NCBI GenBank assembly: GCA_003222385.1
Contig: QHVV01000071.1
Coordinates: 1 to 32,725 of the forward strand
Reading direction: 5' to 3'
From: Acidobacteriota bacterium
Lineage (GTDB): Bacteria > Acidobacteriota > Thermoanaerobaculia > UBA5066 > Gp7-AA6
Length of the DNA stretch: 32,725 nucleotides
The position numbers and the translations under genes were made by a program. Below the pieces are notes generated by a model. The model ran no database searches. It was not told the origin of the DNA and saw only the letters and a program-made list of their open reading frames with translations. Below, piece by piece: positions 6,724-14,926 of the stretch (position 1 is its first letter; every line of letters begins with the position of its first letter).

Positions 6724-9638
6724 GCGGGTGTCGCCTCGTCCAGGTCGGCGTTGGGGTTGGTCAGCGCCGCGAGGTACTCGGTGCGCGGCCGCGTGCCGAG
6801 CTCCGCGAGGAGGCCATAGGAGAGGTTCGACCGGCGCATCTTCGACACACGGCTCCCGGGATCGGCAATATCTCCGAACACGATTGCCCCCGCCGGACAC
6901 GCCTGCTGGCACGCGGTGACGATGTCGCCGTCGCGCACGGTCCGGTTTTCGAGCTCCGCGCGGATCTTCCCCTCGTTGATGCGCTGGACGCAGTAGGTGC
7001 ACTTCTCCATGACTCCGCGCCAGCGCACGGTGACGTCGGGGTTGGCGAGCATCCGCATGCTCGGCGCGCGGAACTGCGTCGAGTAATGGAAGAAGTTGAA
7101 GCGCCGCACCTTGTACGGACAGTTGTTCGAGCAGTACCGCGTGCCGACGCAGCGGTTGTAGATCATGTCGTTCAGCCCTTCCGCGCTGTGCACCGTCGCC
7201 GCGGTCGGACAGACGAGCTCGCAGGGCGCGTTTTCACAGTGGACGCAGGCGACGGGCTGGAACGAGTGGCGGGGGTTCGCGGGGTCGCCGTCGGCGTAGT
7301 GGTCGATCCGGAGCCACTGCATTTCGCGGCCGCGGACCACCTGGTCCTTGCCGACGATCGGGACGTTGTTCTCCGCAGTGCAGGCGACGACGCACGCGTT
7401 GCAGCCGACGCAGCTCCCGAGGTCGATCGCCATCCCCCAGGCGTAGGTGTTCACCGGGCGCGGCGGGTACATCGAGAGCGAGGCCGGCGGCTTCTCTCCC
7501 ATCTTCGCGATCGCCTCGGGGTCGCGCCGGATTCCTTCGACCGAAGCCGTGCGCGCGAAGTGCCTTCCCTCCATCGAATGGTGCGGCTGGGTCACCGCGA
7601 TCGGATACTTTTCGCCGGTCTTCCGGACCTGGAGCCCCGCGCCCTGCCAGAGCGCGGCGGACGGTCGGATCGAGTACGCATCGAAGCCGGCGCGGGAACC
7701 GAAACGACCCGACTTCGCGCGACCGTACCCGAGCGTCACCCCGATCGAGTCGTCGGGATGCCCGGGCACCACCCAGGCGGGCGCACGAACCCGGCGCCCC
7801 GAGAACGAGAGCTCGAGGACGTCCTCGTTGACGACACCGAGGCGCTGCGCGGTCGCCGGGGAGATCGCGGCGACGTTGTCCCACGTGACCTTCGTGATCG
7901 GTTTCGGGAGCTCCTGCAGCCATCCGTTGTTTGCGAAGCGGCCATCGTAGATCGTCGGGTCGGGCCGGAAGGTGATCTCGAGGCCGGAGTCATGCGACGG
8001 GTTCCCGGCCCCGGTTTGAAAATTTCCGCCCCCCGGCCGCGCGACGACCGCGGCGGCCGCCGTCCCGGCGACGACGCCGTCGTGGAGCGCCCTCCGCCAC
8101 GCCGTCTCGAAGTCGCCGGACATCCGGGTCTTCCAGGTCGCGCGCACGAGCTCGTAGCCCGTCTCCTCAGGCTGGTCGGAGAGGGCCGCGAGGACTTCGT
8201 GGGCGGACTTGCCGCCGTAGAGCGGCGCGATCAACGGCTGCACGATCGACGCGGTGCCGTCGAACGCGCGCGCGTCGCTCCAGGATTCCAGGAAGTGCGC
8301 CTCGGGGACGTGCCATTGACACTCTTCGGAGGTCTCGTCGTTCTCGAGCGAGAGATGGACCCGCCGGACGACCTTCGACAGAGCCGCCCGGAAACCGACG
8401 TCGGCCGGCGCGTCGAAGACCGGGTTTCCCCCCAGGATCAAGAGCGTTCGGACCTTGCCGGCCGCGAGGTCGGCGACGAGCGCGGAGTCGAGCCCGATCT
8501 CGGGTCTCGCTTCGATCGGCTCGGTGTAGAGGACCGTTCGACCCGCGTTCCCGAGCATCCCGTTCAAGGAGTGCGCGAGCGCGTGGACGGCGGGAGGCTG
8601 GTGATCGCCGGCGAGGACGAGGCTCCGCCCCCGGTGACGACCGAGGTCGGCCGCGACGGCCCGCGCGAAACGATCGGCCGCGAACGGACCGCCCGCTTCG
8701 GCGCTTCCGGTCGGAGCCCCCAGCCCGACCGCAGATGCCACGGCGTGGGCGAACGCTTCGATTTCGGAAGCCTTCACCGGCCGTCGGTGGTCCGCGCGCG
8801 CTCCGGTCGCCGACATCGTGCTCTCGACGACGTACAGGCGGTTCATCTCCGCGCCCGCAGCGCCCTCGCGCCGCCGCTCTCCGAACTCCCGGGCGAGGCG
8901 CGACTGCGCGGGTCCGCATCCCAGGAAGTCGGCGTCGAGCGAAAGGATGACGTCCGCTGCGGCGACGCGTGGGATCACGTTGACCGGCGAGCCGACCGCG
9001 AGCGTCGCCCCGGCCCGCGCGTTGTCCGGGGCGCAGGGCTCCCACTGATGCCACCGCGCTTCCGGAAGCGCCGCCAGGAGCTCGGTCAGCTGCCGGGCGA
9101 GCGTGGGCGACGACACCGTACCGGTCAGGATCCGGAGACCCGCCCCGCGGCGCGGTCGTTCCTCTTCCAGGACGATCCGCATCTCGCCGAGGAATGCGGA
9201 CCAGGGCCGGATCTCCCCCAGCTGGATCAGGGTCTGCGAGCGGTCGGGGTCGTAGAGCGAGTACACCGCGGCCTGCGCGAACGCGTCGGTGCCGCCCAGG
9301 CTCGCCGGGTGGAGGGGGTTGCCTTCGACCTTCGTGGGCCGGCCCATGTGGCTCTCGACGAGGAGCCCGGTCGCGAAACCGCCGACCGTCATCGCGGTCG
9401 CGTAGAAGAGCGGCTTTCCGGGGACGATCTCCTCCGGCTGCCGCACGTACGGGACGATCTTCTCGGCCGGCTGGCGCGTGCAGGCGGTCACTCCTGCGAG
9501 CGCGAGCGACACCCCCGCGAACTTGAAGAGGTCGCGTCGGTCGAGGCCGCTCGCCGGGGTGAACGCATGCCCCGCCGGATGCACCGGAAGCGCGTTCTTC
9601 CCGGACACCTGAGACCCGGTACCGGACACCTGCTTCAT
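6720..9638 (-). CDS. actB: ACIII iron-sulfur subunit ActB (molybdopterin-like domain plus ferredoxin-like domain)
   Basis: 972 aa. The N-terminus carries a twin-arginine signal (DRRDLFKFAGVS, RR at 34-35) with a Cys at 53 (VTAC) that could be lipidated. A long molybdopterin-oxidoreductase-like domain follows; in ACIII it is known to lack the cofactor. The C-terminal quarter binds clusters: CVGCNACVVAC, CVHCENAPCELVC, CVGTRYCSNNCP, and CTYC paired with ACQQACPAG. The third group has Thr where a fourth Cys would be, matching the 3Fe-4S site expected in this family beside three 4Fe-4S sites. The subunit links quinol oxidation in ActC to the ActA haems. The first 13 codons include a short duplicated segment (QVSGTGSQVSG) encoded by a DNA direct repeat. 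Confidence 0.95.
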   Translation of the reverse strand: MKQVSGTGSQVSGKNALPVHPAGHAFTPASGLDRRDLFKFAGVSLALAGVTACTRQPAEKIVPYVRQPEEIVPGKPLFYATAMTVGGFATGLLVESHMGRPTKVEGNPLHPASLGGTDAFAQAAVYSLYDPDRSQTLIQLGEIRPWSAFLGEMRIVLEEERPRRGAGLRILTGTVSSPTLARQLTELLAALPEARWHQWEPCAPDNARAGATLAVGSPVNVIPRVAAADVILSLDADFLGCGPAQSRLAREFGERRREGAAGAEMNRLYVVESTMSATGARADHRRPVKASEIEAFAHAVASAVGLGAPTGSAEAGGPFAADRFARAVAADLGRHRGRSLVLAGDHQPPAVHALAHSLNGMLGNAGRTVLYTEPIEARPEIGLDSALVADLAAGKVRTLLILGGNPVFDAPADVGFRAALSKVVRRVHLSLENDETSEECQWHVPEAHFLESWSDARAFDGTASIVQPLIAPLYGGKSAHEVLAALSDQPEETGYELVRATWKTRMSGDFETAWRRALHDGVVAGTAAAAVVARPGGGNFQTGAGNPSHDSGLEITFRPDPTIYDGRFANNGWLQELPKPITKVTWDNVAAISPATAQRLGVVNEDVLELSFSGRRVRAPAWVVPGHPDDSIGVTLGYGRAKSGRFGSRAGFDAYSIRPSAALWQGAGLQVRKTGEKYPIAVTQPHHSMEGRHFARTASVEGIRRDPEAIAKMGEKPPASLSMYPPRPVNTYAWGMAIDLGSCVGCNACVVACTAENNVPIVGKDQVVRGREMQWLRIDHYADGDPANPRHSFQPVACVHCENAPCELVCPTAATVHSAEGLNDMIYNRCVGTRYCSNNCPYKVRRFNFFHYSTQFRAPSMRMLANPDVTVRWRGVMEKCTYCVQRINEGKIRAELENRTVRDGDIVTACQQACPAGAIVFGDIADPGSRVSKMRRSNLSYGLLAELGTRPRTEYLAALTNPNADLDEATPA
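9601..9632. repeat. 11-bp direct repeat at the actA/actB junction
   Basis: CCGGACACCTG occurs at 9601-9611 and again at 9622-9632, 10 bp apart. The repeat lies in the first codons of actB and encodes QVSG twice, upstream of the Tat signal. Short repeats of this kind are usually intergenic, so this looks like a boundary repeat that has been absorbed into the reading frame. Confidence 0.85.
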
Positions 9639-10294
9639 CGGTGGCACGTCGAACAGCTCTCGAGCACGACCCGGTCGCGCACGTGGTACTCGCGCTTCAG
9701 GCGCTCCCCCAGGACCGCCTGCTCGACCGGCGGCCTCCATCCCATCGTGAAGACTTCCTCTTTCGGACGGAGATACCTCTCCGGGTGCCGGTGGCACTCC
9801 AGGCACCACTTCATCTGGAGCGACGCCGCCTGGTACATGAGCGGCATCTGGTCGACGCGGCCGTGGCAGGTCTCGCAGCCCACGCCTTTGTTCACGTGGA
9901 TCGAGTGGTCGAAGTAGACGAAATTGGGCAGGTCGTTGACACGCGTCCACTCGAGCGACTTGTCGGTGCGGAAGCTCTCCCGGACCGGCTCGAGGTACGG
10001 GCTCTGCGCCCAGATCTGCGAGTGGCAGTTCATGCAAGTCTTCGTGGGCGGAATCCCGGCGAACGCCGCCTTCTCGACCGAGGTGTGGCAGTAGCGACAG
10101 TCGATGCCGATCGCGCCGACGTGGTGCGCGTGGGAGAACTGGACCGGTTGCTCGCGGGCGATCGTCTGCTGGGTCGTGTAAGGGGACGCCTCGAGGTCGT
10201 AGAAAAGCCAGAGGAGGATCGCGAGGAAGAAAACCGACCCGAAGATCGAGAATCGGGACAGGAAGTTCGTACTGCGGTGAAAAATTTGGGCCAT
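9635..10294 (-). CDS. actA: ACIII pentahaem cytochrome c subunit ActA
   Basis: 219 aa. An uncleaved N-terminal membrane anchor (about 17-32) is followed by five CxxCH motifs at 66-70, 87-91, 140-144, 164-168 and 214-218. Many additional histidines (SHAHHV, FDHSIHV) are suited as axial ligands. ActA receives electrons from the ActB iron-sulfur clusters and carries them to ActE or the oxidase. The fused C-terminal monohaem domain found in some ActA proteins is absent: this protein stops right after the fifth haem motif. It starts 24 bp after the end of the FAD dehydrogenase gene, and its stop overlaps the actB ATG. Confidence 0.95.
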   Translation of the reverse strand: MAQIFHRSTNFLSRFSIFGSVFFLAILLWLFYDLEASPYTTQQTIAREQPVQFSHAHHVGAIGIDCRYCHTSVEKAAFAGIPPTKTCMNCHSQIWAQSPYLEPVRESFRTDKSLEWTRVNDLPNFVYFDHSIHVNKGVGCETCHGRVDQMPLMYQAASLQMKWCLECHRHPERYLRPKEEVFTMGWRPPVEQAVLGERLKREYHVRDRVVLESCSTCHR

Positions 10295-10318
10295 CGAGTT
10301 GGGTGATCGAAGGCGCCG

Positions 10319-13240
10319 CTAGTCTATACGGGCGGGAGAAGCCGCGAGCCGCATCACTTCCGCGAGATGGAGGGCACGGCGATCGGTGGCCTGCTCGATC
10401 TGCTCCCGGCAGCTGAAGCCGTCCGCGACGATCAGCGTATCGGGCGCGGCGGCTCGCACCGCGGGGAGAAGGACCCGCTCGCCGATCGCGAGCGAGATCT
10501 CGTAATGCGATTTCTCGAACCCGAAGGAGCCGGCCATCCCGCAGCAGCCGGAATCGGGGAGATCCACGTCGAGTCCCGCGCGGTCGAGGAGGCGCCGGTC
10601 CGCTCCAATCCCGAAGACCGCCCGCTGATGGCAGTGGAACGAGACGAGCGCCCGCCGTCCGAGCGCGCGGGGTCGCCATTCCGGAGCTTCCTTTTCGAGG
10701 AGCTCGGCGAAGAGATGCGAGCTTTTGGAGAGCCGCGCCGCGCGCGGGTCGTTCGGGAAGAGCTCGGGAAGCTCGTCGCGGAAGACGGCGGCGCAGCTCG
10801 GTTCCAGGAACACGACCGGCACGCCGGCCTCGACGACAGGCGTCAGGACGTCGAGAACTTCATCCAAGACCCGGCGCGCGCGGCCTAGCATCCCGAAGTC
10901 GTAGAGCGGCCGGCCGCAGCAGAGCGCCGCCGAGGGCAGCGTCACGGCGAAGCCCGCGTCTTCCAGGACTTCGACCGCGGCGCGCGCGATGCCGGTATGG
11001 AAGTGGTTCGTGAAGGTATCCGGAAAGAGGAGGACCGGCCGTCCGCCGCTCCGCCGGGTGCGCCGCGCGAACCACGACCGGAACGTGTCCCGCGAGAACC
11101 TCGGCAGGCGCCTCTCCCGCGCGATTCCACCGACCGCCTTCGCGAGCGCCGCCAGGCCCGGCGTCTGCGTCACGAAGTTCGCCAGGGAGGGCGCCCCCGA
11201 CGCGAGCCTCGCCCAGGAGCCGACGAGGCCCATCGAGTACGCCGCGGCGGGTCGCAGCCGTCCCCGGTAGTAGCGGGAGAGGAACTCGGCCTTCCACGCC
11301 GCGACGTCCACGCCGACCGGGCAGTCCGACTTGCAGCCCTTGCAGGCGAGACACAGATCGAGGGCCTGGTAGACCGATTTTTCACGCCAGCCGCCGGTCA
11401 GCACCTCGCCGCGCAGCATCTCGTCCAAGAGCTTCGCCCGGCCGCGCGTCGAGTGTTTCTCTTCCCGCGTGACCATGTAGCTCGGGCACATCGTGCCGCC
11501 CTTGACGCGGCGGCATTCGCCGACCCCGACGCATCGCTGGAGGGCGCGCGAGAAGTCACCGGCATCATTCGCATACGCGAATGCCGGCTTGGGCAACACA
11601 TTCCGGAGCGGTCCTCGATCCTGCCGCAGGTTCTCGTCGGCGCGGTAGGGGTCGACGATCTTGCCCGGGTTCATCAATCCCTCCGGGTCCCAGATCGCCT
11701 TGAACTCGCGGAACGCTCCGACGAGCTCGGGCCCGAACATCTTCGGCAGGAGCTCCGCGCGCGATTGCCCGTCGCCGTGCTCTCCCGAGAGGGAGCCGCC
11801 GTGCGCGATCACGAGGTCCGCCGCGTCGTCGATGAACGCGCGGAACTTCGCGATCCCTTGGCGCGTCGCGAGGTCGAAGTCCGTGCGCGTGTGGACGCAG
11901 CCCTGGCCGAAGTGGCCGTAAAGATCCCCGGAGTATCCGTACCGGTCGAGCAGAGATCTCAAGTCGCGAAGGTACGCGCCCAACTTTGCGGGAGAGACGG
12001 CCGCGTCCTCCCATCCCTCCCAGGTGAGCGCGGAGCCCGGGACGTGCGCGGTGGCGCCGAGCGCGGCCTGGCGGATCTGCCAGATGCGGGCGGCTTCCTC
12101 ACGGCGGTCGAAGATCCGGGCGGAGACGCGCCCGGCTCGAGAGGTCGCGGACTTCACGAGTCGCTCCGCGGCGGCGAGCGCCTCGGCCGGCTCCGCCGCA
12201 CCCATCTCGACGAGCAGCCAGCCGCGTCCGTCCGGCAGCAGCCGCCGATTCTCGGGGAAGAGCCCGATTCGCTCCATGTCGGAGACGAGCCCGTCGTCGA
12301 AGCCTTCGAGCCCGATGGGCCGGTGATCCAGGATCTCCGGCACGGCGTCCGCCGCCGCGAAGACGTCGGAATATCCGAGGACGACGAGAACCCGGGCCGG
12401 CGGGCTCCAGACGAGGCGCAGCTTCGCTTCCAGGACGAAGGCGCACGTCCCCTCGGAGCCGACGAGGGCGCGCCCGACGTCGAAGCCGTTTTCCGGAAGG
12501 AGGTGCGGCAGGTTGTAGCCGGAGACGCGCCGCGGGATGTCGGGATAGCGGGAACGGATGAGCGGCGCGTATCGGTCGCGCAGGTCGCGGAGGCTCGCGT
12601 AGATCTCGGCGCGGCGACCGCCTTCCGAGAGGATCCGCGCGAGGTCGACTTCGGACGTGCGTGCGACGGTCAGGAGGGTTCCGTCTCCCGCGACGACCTC
12701 GAGCTCCTCCACGTTGTCGTCGGTCTTGCCGGCCATGACCGAGTGGACGCCGCAGGAGTTGTTTCCGATCATGCCTCCCAGCGTGCAGTAGGCGTGCGTC
12801 GCGGGGTCGGGGCCGAACGTCAGGCCATGCCTCTCGGCCGCGTCGCGCAGGTCGTCTAACACCGCGCCCGGCTCGACGCGGGCGGTCTTCGACGCCGGGT
12901 CCACCTCGAGGATCCGGTGGAAGTACTTCGACGTGTCGAGGACGACGGCGACGTTGCAGCACTGGCCCGCGAGGCTCGTTCCGGCTCCGCGCCCGAGGAT
13001 GGGAGCGCCGAAGCGGCGGCAGAGCGCCAGCGTTTCCAGGACGTCGTCGCGGTCGCGCGGAATGACGACGCCGATCGGCACCTGCCGGTAGTTCGAGGAG
13101 TCCGTCGAATACAGGGCCCGGCTCCCGGCGTCGAACCGGACCTCGCCGCGGATCGCGCGCGCGAGGGCCGATTCCAGCCCGCGAGCGTCGACGTCTCTCG
13201 GTCGCTGCAACCGCTCCAAGCTAACAGCTCGATAAATCAA
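10319..13240 (-). CDS. FAD-linked, Fe-S 2-hydroxyacid dehydrogenase (YdiJ / GlcD-GlcF fusion type)
   Basis: Up to 973 aa. The N-terminal half is a PCMH-type FAD domain (GRGAGTSLAGQ; FGPDPATHAYCTLGGMIGNN; GSEGTCAFVLEAKLRL) followed by the FAD-oxidase C-terminal domain with HGGSLSGEHGDGQSRAE. The last third is GlcF-like, with CVGVGECRRV...CP and CLACKGCKSDCP cluster motifs and two CCG cysteine-rich motifs (ALCCGRPLYDFG, SGCCGMAGSFGFEK). Related proteins oxidise D-lactate, D-2-hydroxyglutarate or glycolate and pass electrons to the quinone pool; the substrate here cannot be told. It lies 24 bp upstream of actA on the same strand, so co-transcription with ACIII is likely. No ATG exists at the N-terminus: TTG codons at 13240, 13219 and 13210 are candidates, and the first lies in the U-tract of a hairpin. 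Confidence 0.9.
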   Translation of the reverse strand: MIYRAVSLERLQRPRDVDARGLESALARAIRGEVRFDAGSRALYSTDSSNYRQVPIGVVIPRDRDDVLETLALCRRFGAPILGRGAGTSLAGQCCNVAVVLDTSKYFHRILEVDPASKTARVEPGAVLDDLRDAAERHGLTFGPDPATHAYCTLGGMIGNNSCGVHSVMAGKTDDNVEELEVVAGDGTLLTVARTSEVDLARILSEGGRRAEIYASLRDLRDRYAPLIRSRYPDIPRRVSGYNLPHLLPENGFDVGRALVGSEGTCAFVLEAKLRLVWSPPARVLVVLGYSDVFAAADAVPEILDHRPIGLEGFDDGLVSDMERIGLFPENRRLLPDGRGWLLVEMGAAEPAEALAAAERLVKSATSRAGRVSARIFDRREEAARIWQIRQAALGATAHVPGSALTWEGWEDAAVSPAKLGAYLRDLRSLLDRYGYSGDLYGHFGQGCVHTRTDFDLATRQGIAKFRAFIDDAADLVIAHGGSLSGEHGDGQSRAELLPKMFGPELVGAFREFKAIWDPEGLMNPGKIVDPYRADENLRQDRGPLRNVLPKPAFAYANDAGDFSRALQRCVGVGECRRVKGGTMCPSYMVTREEKHSTRGRAKLLDEMLRGEVLTGGWREKSVYQALDLCLACKGCKSDCPVGVDVAAWKAEFLSRYYRGRLRPAAAYSMGLVGSWARLASGAPSLANFVTQTPGLAALAKAVGGIARERRLPRFSRDTFRSWFARRTRRSGGRPVLLFPDTFTNHFHTGIARAAVEVLEDAGFAVTLPSAALCCGRPLYDFGMLGRARRVLDEVLDVLTPVVEAGVPVVFLEPSCAAVFRDELPELFPNDPRAARLSKSSHLFAELLEKEAPEWRPRALGRRALVSFHCHQRAVFGIGADRRLLDRAGLDVDLPDSGCCGMAGSFGFEKSHYEISLAIGERVLLPAVRAAAPDTLIVADGFSCREQIEQATDRRALHLAEVMRLAASPARID

Positions 13241-13268
13241 AAAGCCCCTCGTCGAGGGGCTTTTTTTC
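13239..13268 (-). terminator. Intrinsic terminator hairpin between the small secreted gene and the dehydrogenase
   Basis: A 7-bp perfect stem, GCCCCTC / GAGGGGC (13244-13250 and 13254-13260) with a 3-base loop, is flanked by A-rich and T-rich runs on both sides, so it can terminate in either direction. It follows the stop of the small secreted protein gene (13322) by about 50 bp. On the minus strand its 3' arm holds a GAGG that would also be the ribosome-binding site for the TTG at 13240. Confidence 0.9.
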
Positions 13269-13321
13269 GACTTCCAGCGACCGAGAACCCCGACGCGCGG
13301 GGGTCTGGATCGTTGGAACTC

Positions 13322-13600
13322 TCAGCGCCGGCCGCGCTGGACCGTCGCCGTGCCCGGCGCCGAAGAGGAACTCACGGTCGGAACCATGTCACAGAAGAAC
13401 GGGCTCACGTACGTGCACAGCCAGGAGTCCGTGCGCTCCGGTTTGAACGCGACCACGCGGCCCTGCACCGCCGCGGAGCGTCTCGCGACGGGCCGCTGTG
13501 TCTGCATGCGGGCTTCGGTGCCGAGAGCCGTGCCGGCGCAGAGGATCGATCCGAAGACTCCGGCGGCCAGAGTCGCTTTCCACTTCCCGCTCGATCTCAT
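13322..13600 (-). CDS. Small exported protein of unknown function
   Basis: 92 aa with a convincing signal peptide: a basic start (MRSSGKWK), a hydrophobic core and possible cleavage after ALG or GTA around residue 27. The mature part is short, basic and Ser/Thr/Arg-rich, with two cysteines in SWLCTYVSPFFCDMVP that could form a disulfide. No known domain is recognised. Expression is supported by a good ribosome-binding site (GGAAGGAGG seven bases before the ATG) and by a strong intrinsic terminator just downstream. It appears to be a single-gene transcript. Confidence 0.7.
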   Translation of the reverse strand: MRSSGKWKATLAAGVFGSILCAGTALGTEARMQTQRPVARRSAAVQGRVVAFKPERTDSWLCTYVSPFFCDMVPTVSSSSAPGTATVQRGRR

Positions 13601-13760
13601 CGCGAACCTCCTTCCCTTTCCTCGCCGCGTTCATCACGCAGCGGAAGGATGGGTTTGCGAGAGATGTGCCAGTGTGCAAGTCACTGAAAAGAGAAGAGTT
13701 CACCCGGTGATCGAGGTCACACCGGTCTTTCTGGCGGAAGAGCTCGCCGATCCGGGAAGA

Positions 13761-13813
13761 GATCCCCCGCTGCGCTCGGGATGAAACGCAAGGCGTATTC
13801 GCCTTGCGTTTCA
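13761..13813. repeat. Dispersed palindromic repeat plus 14-bp hairpin
   Basis: Two linked parts. The first is GATCCC...GGGATGA (13761-13784), which recurs in similar form at 31141-31165. The second is a perfect 14-bp inverted repeat with a 4-base loop (13782-13795 / 13800-13813, arms TGAAACGCAAGGCG and complement). The hairpin includes the stop codon of the serine-hydrolase-like gene and may act as its transcript end, but no T-run follows. Such elements are common between genes in this kind of genome. Confidence 0.75.
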
Positions 13814-14926
13814 CTCCGGTTCGGCGAAGAGCGATGCGATCGAGAGCGCGTGGTCGTCCAGGTGCTCGCCGTCGACGTTGGCGAGCAGCGCGACCGCCAG
13901 TCTCGCTTCCGGAACGAGCACGACGACGGAGCGGCCGCCCGGAGTCCTCCCGCTCTGCACGAACCGCCGGCGGCCGGCGGCGTCCACGCCGATCTGCCAT
14001 CCGAGCCCGTGTCCGGTGCTCTCGCCCGCCGCGGTCTTCTGCGGAGAGAAGAGGACCGGCAGAGATTCACGCTTGACGAGCTCTCCGCGAAGGAGAGCGA
14101 GCCCGAAGCGCGCCAGGTCTTCCGCCGTCGAAACGAATCCTCCCGCGCCGAAGCGGCACGTGTCGTCGATCCGCGGCGTCTCCGAAAGGATGCTCAGAAA
14201 GCCGCGGACATACGGGACCGCCATCCGCGGAGCGGGTGTTCGACCGTCGTCCAGGAACGTCGAGGTCATTCCGGCGGGCCGGAAGACCGCTTCCTGAAGG
14301 CACGAGACGAAATCGCTCCCGCACGCGCCAGCCACGGCAGCCGAGAGAAGAACGTATCCCGGCGCCGAGTAGAGGTACCGCGTGCCCGGGAGGCGCGACA
14401 GCGGGAGCGAAGCGAAAGTCCGGACGGCGTCGGCCGGTTGTGCACAGTGCATCGCGCGCAGCCGCTCCGCGGGAAGCGCCGCCATCCCGCCCAGGTGCGC
14501 CGCGAGCTGGCGAAGAGTGATCGGATAGTTCTTCTCCGGAAATCCCGGAACGTACTTCTGCACGGGCGCGTCGAGATCGACGCGGCCCTCCTCCGACAAC
14601 CGCACGAGCGCGGCGGCGGTCAGGGCCTCGGAGACTCGATCGATCCGGAACTGCGTGGTCGAACTGACCGGAATCTGGCGGCGCACGTTCGCGTAGCCGA
14701 AGCCCGCCGACCAGATGATCCGGTCGTCCCGCGCGACGGCGACCGTCGTTCCGGGGTACAGCTCCAGGACGTCCGCGAGAAGCTTCCGGGACCGCTCGAT
14801 CGCGTGGCGGCGGGCCGGGGTCGACGGCCCCTCGTCGAAGGCGGACTCGACGTCCCCCGAGGCGACGCCGGCGCACGCGAAGGCGAGCACCGCCGCAGTG
14901 CATTTCTTCGCGGAGAGGCGTGACAA
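13811..14926 (-). CDS. Beta-lactamase-fold (class C / PBP4*-like) protein with degenerate catalytic motifs
   Basis: About 371 aa from a TTG at 14926, with a signal peptide ending near ACAGVASG (residues about 8-24). The fold is recognisable: YPGTTVAVARDDRIIWSAGF, LGGMAALP after TLRQLAAH, GAGGFVSTAEDLARFG, and GHGLGWQIG. The catalytic residues are missing. The usual serine-x-x-lysine is RVSE (97-100), the usual Tyr-x-Asn is YSA (186-188), and the usual His/Lys-x-Gly is QSG (324-326). It is therefore probably a non-catalytic exported protein that binds peptidoglycan-like ligands or protein partners; that role is inference. GGAG precedes the TTG by 11 bases, which is weak, so the start is uncertain. 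It is divergent from the TonB receptor across a long intergenic region. Confidence 0.85.
   Translation of the reverse strand: MSRLSAKKCTAAVLAFACAGVASGDVESAFDEGPSTPARRHAIERSRKLLADVLELYPGTTVAVARDDRIIWSAGFGYANVRRQIPVSSTTQFRIDRVSEALTAAALVRLSEEGRVDLDAPVQKYVPGFPEKNYPITLRQLAAHLGGMAALPAERLRAMHCAQPADAVRTFASLPLSRLPGTRYLYSAPGYVLLSAAVAGACGSDFVSCLQEAVFRPAGMTSTFLDDGRTPAPRMAVPYVRGFLSILSETPRIDDTCRFGAGGFVSTAEDLARFGLALLRGELVKRESLPVLFSPQKTAAGESTGHGLGWQIGVDAAGRRRFVQSGRTPGGRSVVVLVPEARLAVALLANVDGEHLDDHALSIASLFAEPE

Noticed and set aside
7086-9917. 943-aa open frame on the plus strand opposite actB
   Set aside because: It is antisense to a certain gene. Its translation is Arg/Asp/Glu/Val-rich without domains, as expected from opposite-strand reading of GC-rich codons.
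10997-12859. 620-aa plus-strand frame opposite the FAD dehydrogenase
   Set aside because: Same compositional shadow effect; no recognisable domain or ribosome-binding site, and fully covered by a convincing gene.
13239-13268. Riboswitch upstream of the dehydrogenase
   Set aside because: Only a simple terminator hairpin is visible; there is no conserved aptamer-like structure or space for one.
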